DNA of 64,000 nt from Microbacterium endophyticum (GCF_011047135.1 NZ_CP049255.1:558001-622000); one strand, 5' to 3'; positions 38,059 through 47,126 are shown, counted from the first letter of the stretch. Numbers and translations are program-made. Notes: generated by a model not told the origin, from the letters alone.

Positions 38059-38934
38059 ATGCCGGCCCTCCCCGCATCCGTTCCCGTCGATTCCGTTGCG
38101 CTCGACGTCTCGCCCGATGAAATTCTCACCGGCGAAGCCGTCGCACTCGACGTGCAGCCCGTTGGCTTTTTTCTTCGCGGGCTCGGAGCCATGATCGACG
38201 TCGCGCTCGGAGTTGCGCTCGTCGTTGTCATGTTGCTCGTTTCGTTTTGGCTGACATCGGCGGGGGCTCTCCCCGAGAGTGCGGGAACGATCCTGATGAT
38301 CGCGTCGTTGGTCACGGCACTCGTTATTCTGCCGACGGTCGTCGAAACAGCCACGCGCGGCCGCAGCCTGGGCAAGCTCGCAGTCGGCGGCCGAGTGGTG
38401 AGAGTCGATGGGGGCAGCGCAGGCTTTCGCCATGCCTTCATTCGCGCGCTTCTCGGAGTGTTGGAGGTGTGGATCACTCTTGGCGCGGTAGCCGCGCTCG
38501 TCGGCGCGTTTACGCCGCGCGCACAGCGCTTGGGCGACCTCGTCGCCGGAACATACAGCGAACGCACCCGCACCCCGATGCCCCCGGCAGTCGATCTCCC
38601 CGTGCCCCCGCAGTTGGCCGGTTGGGCTCAGACCGTCGACATCACGCGCCTCCCCGACCGCCTCGCGCGGCGGTGTGCTCAGTTCATAGCGGGCTCGGGA
38701 ACGTTGGATCCCGCCTCACGGGTACGCGTGGCATCCGCTCTGGTGTCGGAGTTGTCAGCGCACGTATCGCCGATGCCCGAAGGTGATGTCGTGAGCGCTG
38801 TATACGGAATCGTCGCGGTACGGCGGCGACGCGAACGCGGTGCCATAGAGGCACAGCGTGCAAGAGTGCTGAAACTCATGAGCGGGGCGACGGTCACGCC
38901 CCCGGGCTTTCCGAACCGGGAGAAGCGCGGCTAA
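38059..38934 (+). CDS. RDD family membrane protein
   Basis: A 291-residue protein with an RDD domain (about 28-180) containing the Arg/Asp motif LRGLGAMIDVALG, three transmembrane helices and GRSLGKLAVGGRVVRVDGG, followed by a cytoplasmic C-terminal region of about 110 residues. RDD proteins are paired with SpoIIM and DUF58 proteins in Actinobacteria; some RDD proteins elsewhere act as ion antiporters, but that is not evidence for this one. The ATG 38059 is presumably leaderless. Its TAA and the TAG of the convergent DUF3499 gene share three bases (CTAA). Confidence 0.88.
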   Translation: MPALPASVPVDSVALDVSPDEILTGEAVALDVQPVGFFLRGLGAMIDVALGVALVVVMLLVSFWLTSAGALPESAGTILMIASLVTALVILPTVVETATRGRSLGKLAVGGRVVRVDGGSAGFRHAFIRALLGVLEVWITLGAVAALVGAFTPRAQRLGDLVAGTYSERTRTPMPPAVDLPVPPQLAGWAQTVDITRLPDRLARRCAQFIAGSGTLDPASRVRVASALVSELSAHVSPMPEGDVVSAVYGIVAVRRRRERGAIEAQRARVLKLMSGATVTPPGFPNREKRG

Positions 38935-39137
38935 GCGCGCAGCGTCTCGTGACGAATGACCGTCCAGCCTTTCGGTACCGAGAGTCGGTCGGTGTGGATC
39001 GCACACAGGTCGTGAGCGTGCGGGTCATCGATTCGACCCAGCGGGCCCACGGCAGCCATCTGATCGCCGTAGTCGTAGGTCAAGGTCGTCACAGCTTCTC
39101 TCGTGCAACCGACTTTCGAGCACTGTCTCTCCCGCAT
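38931..39137 (-). CDS. DUF3499 small zinc-ribbon-like protein
   Basis: A 68-residue actinobacterial protein (DUF3499): MRERQCSKVGCTREA at the N-terminus and HDLCAIHTDRL later give three Cys and His residues in a likely metal-binding arrangement. Function unknown; it is widely conserved next to the zincin-like protein, WhiB2 and manA as here. The frame starts at 39170, but ATG 39137 gives the conserved N-terminus and has TATCGT 7 bases upstream. Confidence 0.88.
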   Translation of the reverse strand: MRERQCSKVGCTREAVTTLTYDYGDQMAAVGPLGRIDDPHAHDLCAIHTDRLSVPKGWTVIRHETLRA

Positions 39138-39144
39138 TCCACCG

Positions 39145-39150
39145 ACGATA
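39145..39150 (-). promoter_or_regulatory. -10 element of leaderless DUF3499 gene
   Basis: TATCGT on the minus strand, 7 bases before ATG 39137. Confidence 0.4.
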
Positions 39151-39189
39151 GTCGCGAGATGCTGCGCCACCAGGATGCCGCGCCGCGCC

Positions 39190-39195
39190 TAAGAT
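39190..39195 (+). promoter_or_regulatory. -10 element of leaderless zincin-like gene
   Basis: TAAGAT followed by 6 bases and the ATG at 39202, divergent from the DUF3499 promoter within the same 64-base gap. Confidence 0.5.
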
Positions 39196-39201
39196 AGGTT
39201 C

Positions 39202-39639
39202 ATGATGCGGCGTCGGGCAAAGCAGACTCCCGAACGAGGCAGGCCATCCCGCCACGGACGCCATGGGCGCGAGGGGCGAAGCCCCGTTGTTCGACCACCG
39301 CTCCCGCCAATCGATACTCGAATCGACCGATTCGATCTCGCCGTCGGTGCAGCCGCCGAGTTTCTCCGTTCCTCGTGGCCCGAGCTTCGAGACGTTCGTT
39401 TTGAGATCGCGGATATGCCGCTCGCAGCCAACGAGAACGGCATCCCGCGCTGGAAAGCCCTGCCCGATGAAAAACGCATCGTGATGTTCCGGTTGCCGAT
39501 TGAGCGCTTGAGCCACCTGCACCGCAACGACGACCTCCATCGACGAATGATGATCGAAAGCTGCGTCTTCCGAGCCGCCGCTGATTTTCTCGGGAGAGAC
39601 CCCTGGGATCTCGGGCCAGACCGCTTTCGATTCTTCTAA
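39202..39639 (+). CDS. Zincin-like metallopeptidase family protein lacking the HExxH motif
   Basis: A 145-residue member of the zincin-like family (PF06262 type; M. tuberculosis Rv3259 neighbourhood). The scaffold is recognisable (FDLAVGAAAEFLRSSWPELRDVRFEIADMP, RIVMFRLPIERL), but the region where active members have HExxHxxG reads MIESCVFRAAADFLGRDPWDLG: both zinc-ligand histidines are gone and only the Glu remains. So proteolysis by the usual mechanism is not expected. A basic, disordered N-terminus (about 1-30) precedes the domain. Start supported by the leaderless -10 element. Confidence 0.78.
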   Translation: MMRRRAKQTPERGRPSRHGRHGREGRSPVVRPPLPPIDTRIDRFDLAVGAAAEFLRSSWPELRDVRFEIADMPLAANENGIPRWKALPDEKRIVMFRLPIERLSHLHRNDDLHRRMMIESCVFRAAADFLGRDPWDLGPDRFRFF

Positions 39640-39664
39640 GCGGCCACCCTCTAGAGATCGATCG

Positions 39665-41065
39665 CTATGGGTACACCGTCACGGTAGACGCCGCGGCATC
39701 CGCTGGCCACACCGGATAACCCGAAAGCTGTCCGTCTCCCGAAAAAGTGATCGCCGCGTGCACGGGAGCATCGGGAGTCATGACATAGACGGCTTCTGCC
39801 ACGACGTTTGTCGTAACGGTCCCCCCTGCAGGCACGTCGATTTCGAGGTCTTTGCCGCGAGAACCGACAGCCTCAAGCGCGACGGTGGTGTCAGCATCGC
39901 TGCTGTTCGCGAGCGTTAGGGTCGGTGATGGGCCAGAAGCGACGGCAAACGTGCTCGAAAGGTTCACCTCCGGCGCTGAGCTGAACCACGCGATGTCTGA
40001 CCCCTCGCCAAGACCAGTGGCATGCCACACAGCAGCGACGACAGCGGCATCAGCGTTCACGGAGACCGTGTAGTCCCCCGCTTTGAGTTCCGATAAATCG
40101 ACTTCGACCGGCATGTCGGCCGTCAACGGGACTTCCTCGGTGAGCACAGCACCGTCCTCATCGGCAACAACAACGGATGCTGTCGCGTCTGTGCCCGCGG
40201 AAAGCACCCGAAGCACCGTTGTCACGGTGCCACTGCGGGCAGCCTTTGAAATGGTGACGCCGGGGATTACCTGCGTCTGCGAAGCGAGCTGGATTGCACC
40301 GACCTGATCCACGCCGCCCGGTACAAGCGTTCTCGTGACGCTCGATTGCAATGACGCTGCGACCGGTGCGCCGGACGCGGTGACACGGATGACCGGGGTG
40401 GGCTCGTTGAGGGCGAGCCCCGCGAGCGGCAGCACACGCTGGCTACCAGCGGGAATGACAACATCGGTTCCACCATCGGGGGTGATCGCACCGGTCGCTC
40501 CGTAGATCGTGAGCTGAACGGTCGCGGGCACGACGCCCGGGTTCGAAAGTACGATCAGATCCGCGGCGCCGGTCGTCGCGGAGCCAGCCACCAGCCACGA
40601 ATCCATGAGCGCTGGCTGACACGAAGAAGCAGCAAAACCGCGAAGGTCGTCAGCTTCAACTGATGCGGAACCTGCGCCAGCGATATCGGATGCCGCACCG
40701 TCTCGCGGCTGCGCGGTCAGACGTGACACCGTCGCGCCGTCGGCAACGGATGCGGCATTGAGGCTGTCTGCCTCAACGACTGAGGCGCCGGGAGCCGCTC
40801 CGGTTGTAAGTTTCTGGTCGCCTGCCACGCTCAACAGACTCGCCTGGGTCGAATCGCGGGCCGAGGCAAGCAGAGGCCCCGTGCATGCAAGAACGGAATT
40901 CGATAGCGCTGGCTCGGCATCTACCGCTACTGGCGTGGCGGAATAGCTTGGCCACGGCGCTGCGACGGCGACAACGACTCCCAACACTGTGGCGGCAGCG
41001 ATTGCTGCCCCCACGAGAACACGCGCACTCGTGAGAGCCCAACGTCGAATTCGCCGATTACTCAT
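39665..41065 (-). CDS. DUF5719 family secreted/membrane-anchored protein
   Basis: A 466-residue protein with one N-terminal transmembrane helix (about 14-38) and a long extracytoplasmic region made of repeated beta-sandwich-like segments (LIVLSNPGVVPATVQLTIYGATGAI; TVTTVLRVLSAGTDATASVVVADEDGA; SPTLTLANSSDADTTVALEAVG). DUF5719 proteins are actinobacterial, of unknown function, and encoded directly after the large glycosyltransferase as here. The ATG overlaps that gene's stop by four bases, implying a cell-envelope complex with it. Confidence 0.82.
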   Translation of the reverse strand: MSNRRIRRWALTSARVLVGAAIAAATVLGVVVAVAAPWPSYSATPVAVDAEPALSNSVLACTGPLLASARDSTQASLLSVAGDQKLTTGAAPGASVVEADSLNAASVADGATVSRLTAQPRDGAASDIAGAGSASVEADDLRGFAASSCQPALMDSWLVAGSATTGAADLIVLSNPGVVPATVQLTIYGATGAITPDGGTDVVIPAGSQRVLPLAGLALNEPTPVIRVTASGAPVAASLQSSVTRTLVPGGVDQVGAIQLASQTQVIPGVTISKAARSGTVTTVLRVLSAGTDATASVVVADEDGAVLTEEVPLTADMPVEVDLSELKAGDYTVSVNADAAVVAAVWHATGLGEGSDIAWFSSAPEVNLSSTFAVASGPSPTLTLANSSDADTTVALEAVGSRGKDLEIDVPAGGTVTTNVVAEAVYVMTPDAPVHAAITFSGDGQLSGYPVWPADAAASTVTVYP

Positions 41066-43923
41066 CGCACCTCCTGCGCGTGTGGCCCCACGATGCGAGA
41101 AGTCCGCCGGGCGGCTCGACGCGATGCGGATGTCGGAACCGCAAGCAACACGGCTGCTCCGAAGATGAGAAGTTGCACGATCGCGATGAGGCGTCCGGTC
41201 TCTCGCACGAAAATGGATGCTTCGGCGCGCGGCGCGACGTCGTCAGTCACGCGCCAGAGCAGGCCTTTTTCGGTGTCTCCCACGGCGTCGAGGTTCTCGC
41301 GTTGGTTGAGCGCGGTCTGTGCCGAAAGACGAATGGTGCGTGCCTCGTCGGTCTCGGAGCCCGGCGACGGCGCCAGCAGAACAAAGCCGATTCCCTCACT
41401 CGCCAATTGAGAAACGGCGTCCGACGATGTCGCTGTCACGAGGGCTGACGTAAGAGCTGCGGTCTCGTCGTCTGATGCCGTCGCCGTGACGCGGGTATTA
41501 ATGGCGGTGGACTGCCCGCCGATCGTTTCGCTCCCACCCCAGATGATCTCCGCGACGACTGAACCGTCTTCGAGTGGTGTCAAGACGATCGTGCCGACCG
41601 ACGCGTCATCTCGCCCCTGGGCCGCGACATAGGCGGGCAGCGTAGAGGTAGGGCCGTTTGTGAGCGCTGACTGTTCCCTGTTGACAGCGGTGAGCGCGGG
41701 GATTGCGAGAACGGCAAGGGTCGTCATGACGACGGTCGCACTCACCGCGCGCGCCACGTTCTGACGCGGAACAAGACCCGCTTCGAGCGTCACAACAGCG
41801 GCGCCGACGATGCCCATCCACGCCAAGCTCAGGCCGGTTCCTGGCCAGATCGCTACCGCGTCGGCGTTGTCGAACGAGACGGCGATTCCGACCTGCAGGA
41901 TCGCTGTCCCGATACCGAGCGCGGCGAACACGACCAGAACCATGCCCGGAAGCCAGCGGGGGGTGAGCGGCGCGAGGAGCGCGAGCACCACTATCGGCAC
42001 GGTGAGGAAGACTACTGACCAGACTGGAACGCCCGGAGCCAAATCTTGCAGGATCGATGTCCAGCCGCCAAAGTCGCCAGAAGGAAACCCAGCTGCGAGC
42101 AGCGCGCGCCCCGTCGAGTCAGCTGATGCCGTCGGCCCGGCCCACACGACGCCAGGGTCCGCGAGAAGCCCCCAAGGGTTTTGCAGCCGCAACTGCGTCC
42201 ACACCAGCGGAGCAAACAGCACTGCCGTTGGAACCATGGTCCAGACGATCCGCCCGGCGCCGCGGCCTGCCCGCATGATGATCGTGAGAATGATTGCGCC
42301 AAGCCAAAGCACAACGAGAGCCGGACCCAGAGATGGCGCAGACGCGATCGTTGCGGCCATCAGGAGCGACGCGGCTCCCGCAGCAGTCCAGGACCGGTGC
42401 ACGACCGATCCGGCATAAAAGAGCCAGGGCAAAAGCAAATGCACGATAACGCCCGTGGGTCGCCCGTCTATCAGCGCCGACCAGAATGTCGGAGCCAAGG
42501 CCCATGCGACGCCAGCGGTGATGCGCAACAGCGAACGTTCGGTAATACGGGTGACAGCAAACCAACCGCCGAGGACGGCGAGCGGCAGAGCAAGCAGCCA
42601 GAGAAACACCACCGCGCGCGATGGGTCGCCGGGCCACAGCGAACCGAGAACCGCGACGACAGCAGCGAATGGATCGGCGGCGGCGACGATGTTCAGACCG
42701 GTCGAGCGAATGCCGTACCCCGCGTCTGTCCAGAGTCCTGCAAGAGTCTCGCGAAGCGGCGCGATCGCCCCTCCACCAAGCACGGGCCAAGCCAGAAGCG
42801 CCGGAAAAACCGCTGCCGAGAGCAAAAGCGCGGCAAGGACTACCCACGCACCACCGCCGCTGAATAGCGCAAGATCGCTACGACGCGGCGCTTCACCGGT
42901 CTCATCCGGATCGATGTCGAGTCGTTCCCGTAGTGTCTCTCGTCCAACGCGTAATGGAGCGATAAGGGCCCACGACGATCGTCTCGTTCGCCGAATTCCG
43001 GCGCGCGCACGAGAAATCGCTCGCCATCGCACGAGCGCCAGAATGGCGGCTGCCCATTCCGGGACGACGCTCGCGGGTTCTTTCGCAAGAAGCTTCAAGA
43101 TGGTTCGCCACAGGGCGAGCGGCAAAAGCGAAAGCCAGTGGAGCGCAACACTCGCCGCGGGCGCGTAAACCAGGCGCCGATGCAACTGCGCTGTGCGGAC
43201 GGCGAACACGCGACGACGGATGCGTTTGCCACCCTGCGGCAGTGGAAGCCCGGCGACGCCATCGCCGTCGACTGCAACGATCGCTCGCGGTACAAGCTCG
43301 ACGCGGCCACCCGCGAGGCGAGCTCGCACACCGAGATCGAGTCCTTCATCCGCTCCAGCAAGCGCGGGATCAAGACCTCCGAGCTGACGCCAAGCGTCGG
43401 CGCGGACCAGTAGCCCTCGCACATCCGCAGCCATGGCATCCGCTTTTACGTCGTGCTGCCCTTGGTCGAGCTCGTCCTCGACGATCTCGACCGTGCGTCC
43501 GTAGCGAGTCATGCTCACTCCGAGGGAAACAATCTGTTGGCGGTTCTCACCATCAACGAGCTTCGGCGCGGCAACAGAGATCGACGGCGATAGTTCTAAC
43601 GCACCAGCAAGCCTCGCCAGAGCCTCGGGTTCGGGAGCCGTGTCTTGCGCAAGAAGCCAGACGGCCTCCCCAGTTAGTCGCGACGTCGCGAGACTGAGTG
43701 CATGTGCGTAGCTCGTGGAAGCTGCCGCCGTAATGACACCTTCAGCCCGCGAAGACCCCGCGACATCCGCGACAGCCTTGTCGCCGCCGCACATCACAAT
43801 CGTGAGCGTGTCGGGCTTGCGAGTCTGCGCCTCAAGCGCGGCTAAGGTGCGTTTGAGGTGAAGGGCAGCGGTCGTACGCCCTTCAGGGCGCACGACGAGA
43901 AAAGCATGTACTCGAGCGGGCAT
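41062..43923 (-). CDS. Large membrane glycosyltransferase (GT2 domain plus many TM helices)
   Basis: A 953-residue protein: an N-terminal GT2 domain (about 1-240; TSYAHALSLATSRLTGEAVWLLAQDTAPEPEAL with the DxA position of the nucleotide-sugar site, and GLDPALAGADEGLDLGVRARLAGG), followed by about 12 transmembrane helices (260-790) and a short extracytoplasmic domain with a final helix near 925. Homologues are conserved beside DUF5719, whiB2 and manA in Actinobacteria and are presumed to build a mannose-containing envelope glycan; the acceptor is unknown. The start is ATG 43923. Confidence 0.85.
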   Translation of the reverse strand: MPARVHAFLVVRPEGRTTAALHLKRTLAALEAQTRKPDTLTIVMCGGDKAVADVAGSSRAEGVITAAASTSYAHALSLATSRLTGEAVWLLAQDTAPEPEALARLAGALELSPSISVAAPKLVDGENRQQIVSLGVSMTRYGRTVEIVEDELDQGQHDVKADAMAADVRGLLVRADAWRQLGGLDPALAGADEGLDLGVRARLAGGRVELVPRAIVAVDGDGVAGLPLPQGGKRIRRRVFAVRTAQLHRRLVYAPAASVALHWLSLLPLALWRTILKLLAKEPASVVPEWAAAILALVRWRAISRARAGIRRTRRSSWALIAPLRVGRETLRERLDIDPDETGEAPRRSDLALFSGGGAWVVLAALLLSAAVFPALLAWPVLGGGAIAPLRETLAGLWTDAGYGIRSTGLNIVAAADPFAAVVAVLGSLWPGDPSRAVVFLWLLALPLAVLGGWFAVTRITERSLLRITAGVAWALAPTFWSALIDGRPTGVIVHLLLPWLFYAGSVVHRSWTAAGAASLLMAATIASAPSLGPALVVLWLGAIILTIIMRAGRGAGRIVWTMVPTAVLFAPLVWTQLRLQNPWGLLADPGVVWAGPTASADSTGRALLAAGFPSGDFGGWTSILQDLAPGVPVWSVVFLTVPIVVLALLAPLTPRWLPGMVLVVFAALGIGTAILQVGIAVSFDNADAVAIWPGTGLSLAWMGIVGAAVVTLEAGLVPRQNVARAVSATVVMTTLAVLAIPALTAVNREQSALTNGPTSTLPAYVAAQGRDDASVGTIVLTPLEDGSVVAEIIWGGSETIGGQSTAINTRVTATASDDETAALTSALVTATSSDAVSQLASEGIGFVLLAPSPGSETDEARTIRLSAQTALNQRENLDAVGDTEKGLLWRVTDDVAPRAEASIFVRETGRLIAIVQLLIFGAAVLLAVPTSASRRAARRTSRIVGPHAQEVR

Positions 43924-43989
43924 GGCCAGGTCAGCCTAGGCGGCAACAGCGCTGCAACCGCGCGAACGCGCCGCGAGTGTCGATCTCAG

Positions 43990-44316
43990 TCAGCTTGCGC
44001 GACGCTTCAGCTTGCGACGCTCGCGTTCGCTGAGCCCACCCCAGATGCCGAATCGCTCGTCATTCTGAAGGGCATATTCGAGGCATTGCGAGCGCACGTC
44101 GCACGTCGTGCAGATACGTTTCGCGTCGCGAGTCGAGCCGCCCTTTTCTGGAAAGAATGCCTCGGGATCGGTCTGCGAACACAGCGCATCAGTCTGCCAA
44201 GAGAGAACGCTTTCTTCCTCGGACTCCACAGTGCGCCGAACTCCTGGCACACCGAGATTCACCGGATCGACAAACCAGTCTTCGGGAACGCCCGAGCGGT
44301 AATTCGCAGCCGCCAT
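43990..44316 (-). CDS. whiB2: WhiB2/WhmD-like transcriptional regulator
   Basis: A 108-residue WhiB protein with a 40-residue N-terminal extension and four Fe-S cysteines (ALCSQTDPEAFFPEKGG; CTTCDVRSQC), the GIWGGLSERERR turn and a basic tail (KLKRRAS). The position beside DUF3499, manA and the large GT is that of WhiB2/WhmD, essential for division and septation in mycobacteria. The start has a GGAGAAC ribosome site a few bases upstream, and a clear sigma-70-type promoter lies in the spacer. Confidence 0.92.
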   Translation of the reverse strand: MAAANYRSGVPEDWFVDPVNLGVPGVRRTVESEEESVLSWQTDALCSQTDPEAFFPEKGGSTRDAKRICTTCDVRSQCLEYALQNDERFGIWGGLSERERRKLKRRAS

Positions 44317-44366
44317 ATCGTTCTCCTAGCGTTTAGCCCCCAGCACCTGAATAGTGCCTACGCATA

Positions 44367-44395
44367 ATTACACCGGTGTCATTCGCTGCGGTCAA
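44367..44395 (-). promoter_or_regulatory. Housekeeping promoter of whiB2
   Basis: -35 TTGACC (44395-44390), 17-base spacer, -10 TGTAAT (44372-44367) on the minus strand, giving a leader of about 45 nt. An ACACCGGTGT palindrome overlaps the -10. The rest of the 159-base spacer to manA shows no further element. Confidence 0.6.
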
Positions 44396-44475
44396 GTCGC
44401 AGATCGTAAACCCTCAAGTGTGTCTTGAATCTTTACGACGCGCCGTAGACATGTTTCGATGCAAAAACGTTCGAC

Positions 44476-45651
44476 TCATCGCCCGGGCGTTGCGACAAAG
44501 ACGACACCGTCACCATCGCTTCGCAGGTGCAGAAGCTCCTCGTCTGCGCTCGCGATCAGCGCCATTCCGGGCGAAAGCACGTGATGATCCGACTGATCGC
44601 TGGCCGAAACGTCGACGCGCCCGTCAATGACAAGCGCGATCGCTGGTCCCGAAATCGGCAAGACGACTGAAGTGTTCGCGAGCCGAACGCGAGTTAGGGA
44701 AAAATCCGCAATCCCCGCGTCGAAAACGTCGATGGCTTCATCTTTCGAGCTCGGAACAAGCCGCGGGGGCTCGATCGGGCTTGTGTTCAGAATGCGAGAC
44801 AGTTCTTCCGTGTCGATGTGCTTGGGGGTCAGCCCGCCACGCAGAACGTTGTCACTCGCAGCCATCAGTTCCACCCCGAGTCCGGAAACATAGGCGTGCA
44901 GCATGCCCGCCCCCACGAAGATCGCTTCCCCTTTCGAGAGAGTGACGTAGTTCATAAGCAGTGCAACGACGATGCCCGCATCTCCCGGGTAATACCCCTG
45001 GAGCCGTCCGATGAGCTGTGCTTCACGCGCGAACTCATGACTGGAATCGAGCTTCAGCTCCGACACGGCAGCGATAACATCATCCACTTCAGATCCTGCT
45101 TCGCCCGACAACACCCAGCCGATAACGCCGGCGAGCGCTACAGCGTCATCAGTGCCGCTGAGTCGCTCGGTGAGCTGTCGAACGCCTGGGCAATCGCGCA
45201 GCGTCGCGAGGAGACGGCGCGTCGCAGGGAGTGGGCGCAGACCCGCGAGTGCTTCGAATTCATCGCTGACAGCGACGATGAGTTCAGGCTTATGGTTATC
45301 GTCTCGATAATTTCGGTGCCCAGCATCTCTCGGAATTCCTGCTGCTTCTTCGCGCTCAAAACCTTCCTCAGCCTGGTGCTTCGAAGGGTGAACTTGAATT
45401 GACAGTGGAGATCCCGCAGCAAGCAACTTCAGGAGAAACGGAAGCTTCGACGTCGCGCTGGGCTGCTCGGCGAGCCACGCGTCGAGCGTGCGGCCGGTCC
45501 CATCTTCAACGACTGCGGGAGACCCGGGGTGGTCACCGAACCAGACTTCCGCTTCTGGCACGCCTGAGGGGGTGCGCCCCTGCAATCGAGCAATCAAAGA
45601 TGTCGAACCCCACGCGTAGTCGCGAGGCTCATTGGATATCTGCACAAGCAT
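44476..45651 (-). CDS. manA: Mannose-6-phosphate isomerase, class I
   Basis: A 391-residue type I phosphomannose isomerase interconverting fructose-6-P and mannose-6-P, the entry to GDP-mannose for envelope glycans. Zinc-site and active-site motifs: PLSIQVHPSKHQAEEGF (about 80-96), HKPELIVAV (about 117), GAGMLHAYVSGLGVELMAASDNVLRGGL (about 255-283). Its ATG has TAGGCT 6 bases upstream, a leaderless layout. It is divergent from the first O-antigen-ligase-like gene of the polysaccharide locus. Confidence 0.93.
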   Translation of the reverse strand: MLVQISNEPRDYAWGSTSLIARLQGRTPSGVPEAEVWFGDHPGSPAVVEDGTGRTLDAWLAEQPSATSKLPFLLKLLAAGSPLSIQVHPSKHQAEEGFEREEAAGIPRDAGHRNYRDDNHKPELIVAVSDEFEALAGLRPLPATRRLLATLRDCPGVRQLTERLSGTDDAVALAGVIGWVLSGEAGSEVDDVIAAVSELKLDSSHEFAREAQLIGRLQGYYPGDAGIVVALLMNYVTLSKGEAIFVGAGMLHAYVSGLGVELMAASDNVLRGGLTPKHIDTEELSRILNTSPIEPPRLVPSSKDEAIDVFDAGIADFSLTRVRLANTSVVLPISGPAIALVIDGRVDVSASDQSDHHVLSPGMALIASADEELLHLRSDGDGVVFVATPGR

Positions 45652-45657
45652 GACGCC

Positions 45658-45663
45658 AGCCTA
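45658..45663 (-). promoter_or_regulatory. -10 element of leaderless manA promoter
   Basis: TAGGCT on the minus strand, 6 bases before ATG 45651. Confidence 0.5.
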
Positions 45664-45673
45664 CTGAGGGCCG

Positions 45674-45701
45674 TTGGTCTCATCGGTGCGCCCGGTACCC
45701 T
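45674..45701 (+). promoter_or_regulatory. Promoter of the O-antigen-ligase-like gene pair
   Basis: TTGGTC (45674-45679), 16-base spacer, TACCCT (45696-45701), then 9 bases to the ATG at 45711. It lies within 30 bases of the divergent manA promoter. Confidence 0.45.
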
Positions 45702-45710
45702 GAAGAGACC

Positions 45711-47126
45711 ATGGCCGTACACACGAAGCATCCGATTGCAGCGCCCCCCGCTGCGCCTCCCAGGGAGAAGACGCGGCATCTGATGCTGCGCGCCTGGTGC
45801 GTCTTCGTGCTCTTCCAAGCATTCGCAGGAGTTGCCTGGGTCAACGCCTTCGGCGACTTCATCGCCGGAAGCATCGCTGCGGTATCCGCCATCATTTCAG
45901 CGGTGCTGTGGGTCAGCATCCGACCACCCCTGAACTGGCGGCGACTGCCCTGGTTCCCTCTCGGTTACGTTGCATGGGCGTTGACCTCGGTCTTCTGGTC
46001 TTCGTGGCTGTCTACGACAGCGCTGACATGGACGCTTCTTGCGTGCACAACGCTGCAAGGCCTCATGGTCGCGAGCATGCTGGGCTGGAAAGAACTTATC
46101 CGGGCGATGGCTGCTGCACTGAAGTGGGTCATCTCACTGTCGCTCCTGTTCGAGCTTGCAGTATCCGTCTTCATCAACGGGCCAGTATTACCCGGGTTCG
46201 TGATTCCAACGACGAAGTTGGACCCGATCGTCTACTGGTCCCGAAATAATCTGTTCGATGGCGGCCGCATCCAGGGCATCTTCGGCAACGCGAATCTGCT
46301 CGCGAGCGTCGCACTCACGGCCATGATTGTCTTCGCGCTGCTGTTCGCCGCGCACACGACTCGCCGTGTTCCGCTCGCGCTCTGGTTTTCCGCAGCAACC
46401 TACGCGTTCGTTCGCGCCGATTCCGCCACCGCGTACCTTTCGGCCATCGCTGTCGCTGTCGTGCTCACGACGTCTCTCCTCATGCGCACTGCGCGGCGTC
46501 CGGGGTCTCGCACAAAGTACTACGCTGCATTCGCCGGACTCGGAGCGCTGGGGATCGCTGCGGTATGGGTGTGGCGAGACGCGATCTTCACGGCGCTGGG
46601 GCGGTCATCCACTCTTACCGGGCGCGAGACCATCTGGCAGGCCGTTCTCGACCGTGCCGTCGAGCATCCCGTCGTCGGCTGGGGCTTCGCGACACCGTGG
46701 TTAGACTCGGACCCCGCTTTCGATGGCTGGATCATTGACCACGGGCAGAGCGTGATGCAAGCGCACAACATGTGGATCGACGTCTTTTTGCAGCTCGGAG
46801 CCGTCGGCCTCTTCATCATGGTCGGTATCTACTTCTCGGTCATCTGGCGGGCGTGGTTCTTCGCGGTCGACCGACCAAGATGGGACCTTGTGGACAGTCG
46901 TCCGTTCTCCCCCCTCACTCTCCTGCCGATCCTCCTCATGAGCATGCTTCTCGTGCAGGGTCTCGCTGAGTCCGGGCCCCTTTTGCTGTGGGGATGGTTG
47001 AGTGTCGTCATGCTCGGGTTCAAGATCAAGCAAGCGCCCCTGATCGGCGTCGGCCCAACCGGACAGACACTCGCGATGGAACGTGGCGATGGACTTGCCA
47101 CCCTCGCGAAGACTCAGCACACGTGA
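45711..47126 (+). CDS. O-antigen ligase/polymerase-like membrane protein (Wzy_C), copy 1
   Basis: A 471-residue protein with about 11 transmembrane helices and a Wzy_C/O-antigen ligase region: GRETIWQAVLDRAVEHPVVGWGFATPWL (about 305-332) followed by the His-containing QAHNMWIDVFLQLGAVGL (about 345-362), as in WaaL/Wzy-type enzymes that transfer or polymerise lipid-linked glycans on the outer face. It is the first gene of a coupled pair with a paralogue (TGATG overlap). In this Gram-positive a role in ligating or polymerising envelope glycans, possibly onto the wall, is inferred. Confidence 0.85.
   Translation: MAVHTKHPIAAPPAAPPREKTRHLMLRAWCVFVLFQAFAGVAWVNAFGDFIAGSIAAVSAIISAVLWVSIRPPLNWRRLPWFPLGYVAWALTSVFWSSWLSTTALTWTLLACTTLQGLMVASMLGWKELIRAMAAALKWVISLSLLFELAVSVFINGPVLPGFVIPTTKLDPIVYWSRNNLFDGGRIQGIFGNANLLASVALTAMIVFALLFAAHTTRRVPLALWFSAATYAFVRADSATAYLSAIAVAVVLTTSLLMRTARRPGSRTKYYAAFAGLGALGIAAVWVWRDAIFTALGRSSTLTGRETIWQAVLDRAVEHPVVGWGFATPWLDSDPAFDGWIIDHGQSVMQAHNMWIDVFLQLGAVGLFIMVGIYFSVIWRAWFFAVDRPRWDLVDSRPFSPLTLLPILLMSMLLVQGLAESGPLLLWGWLSVVMLGFKIKQAPLIGVGPTGQTLAMERGDGLATLAKTQHT

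Noticed and set aside
38043..38573. N-terminal extension of the SpoIIM-like protein
   Set aside because: It is antisense to the RDD gene, low complexity, and the family N-terminus and a -10 element fit ATG 38042.
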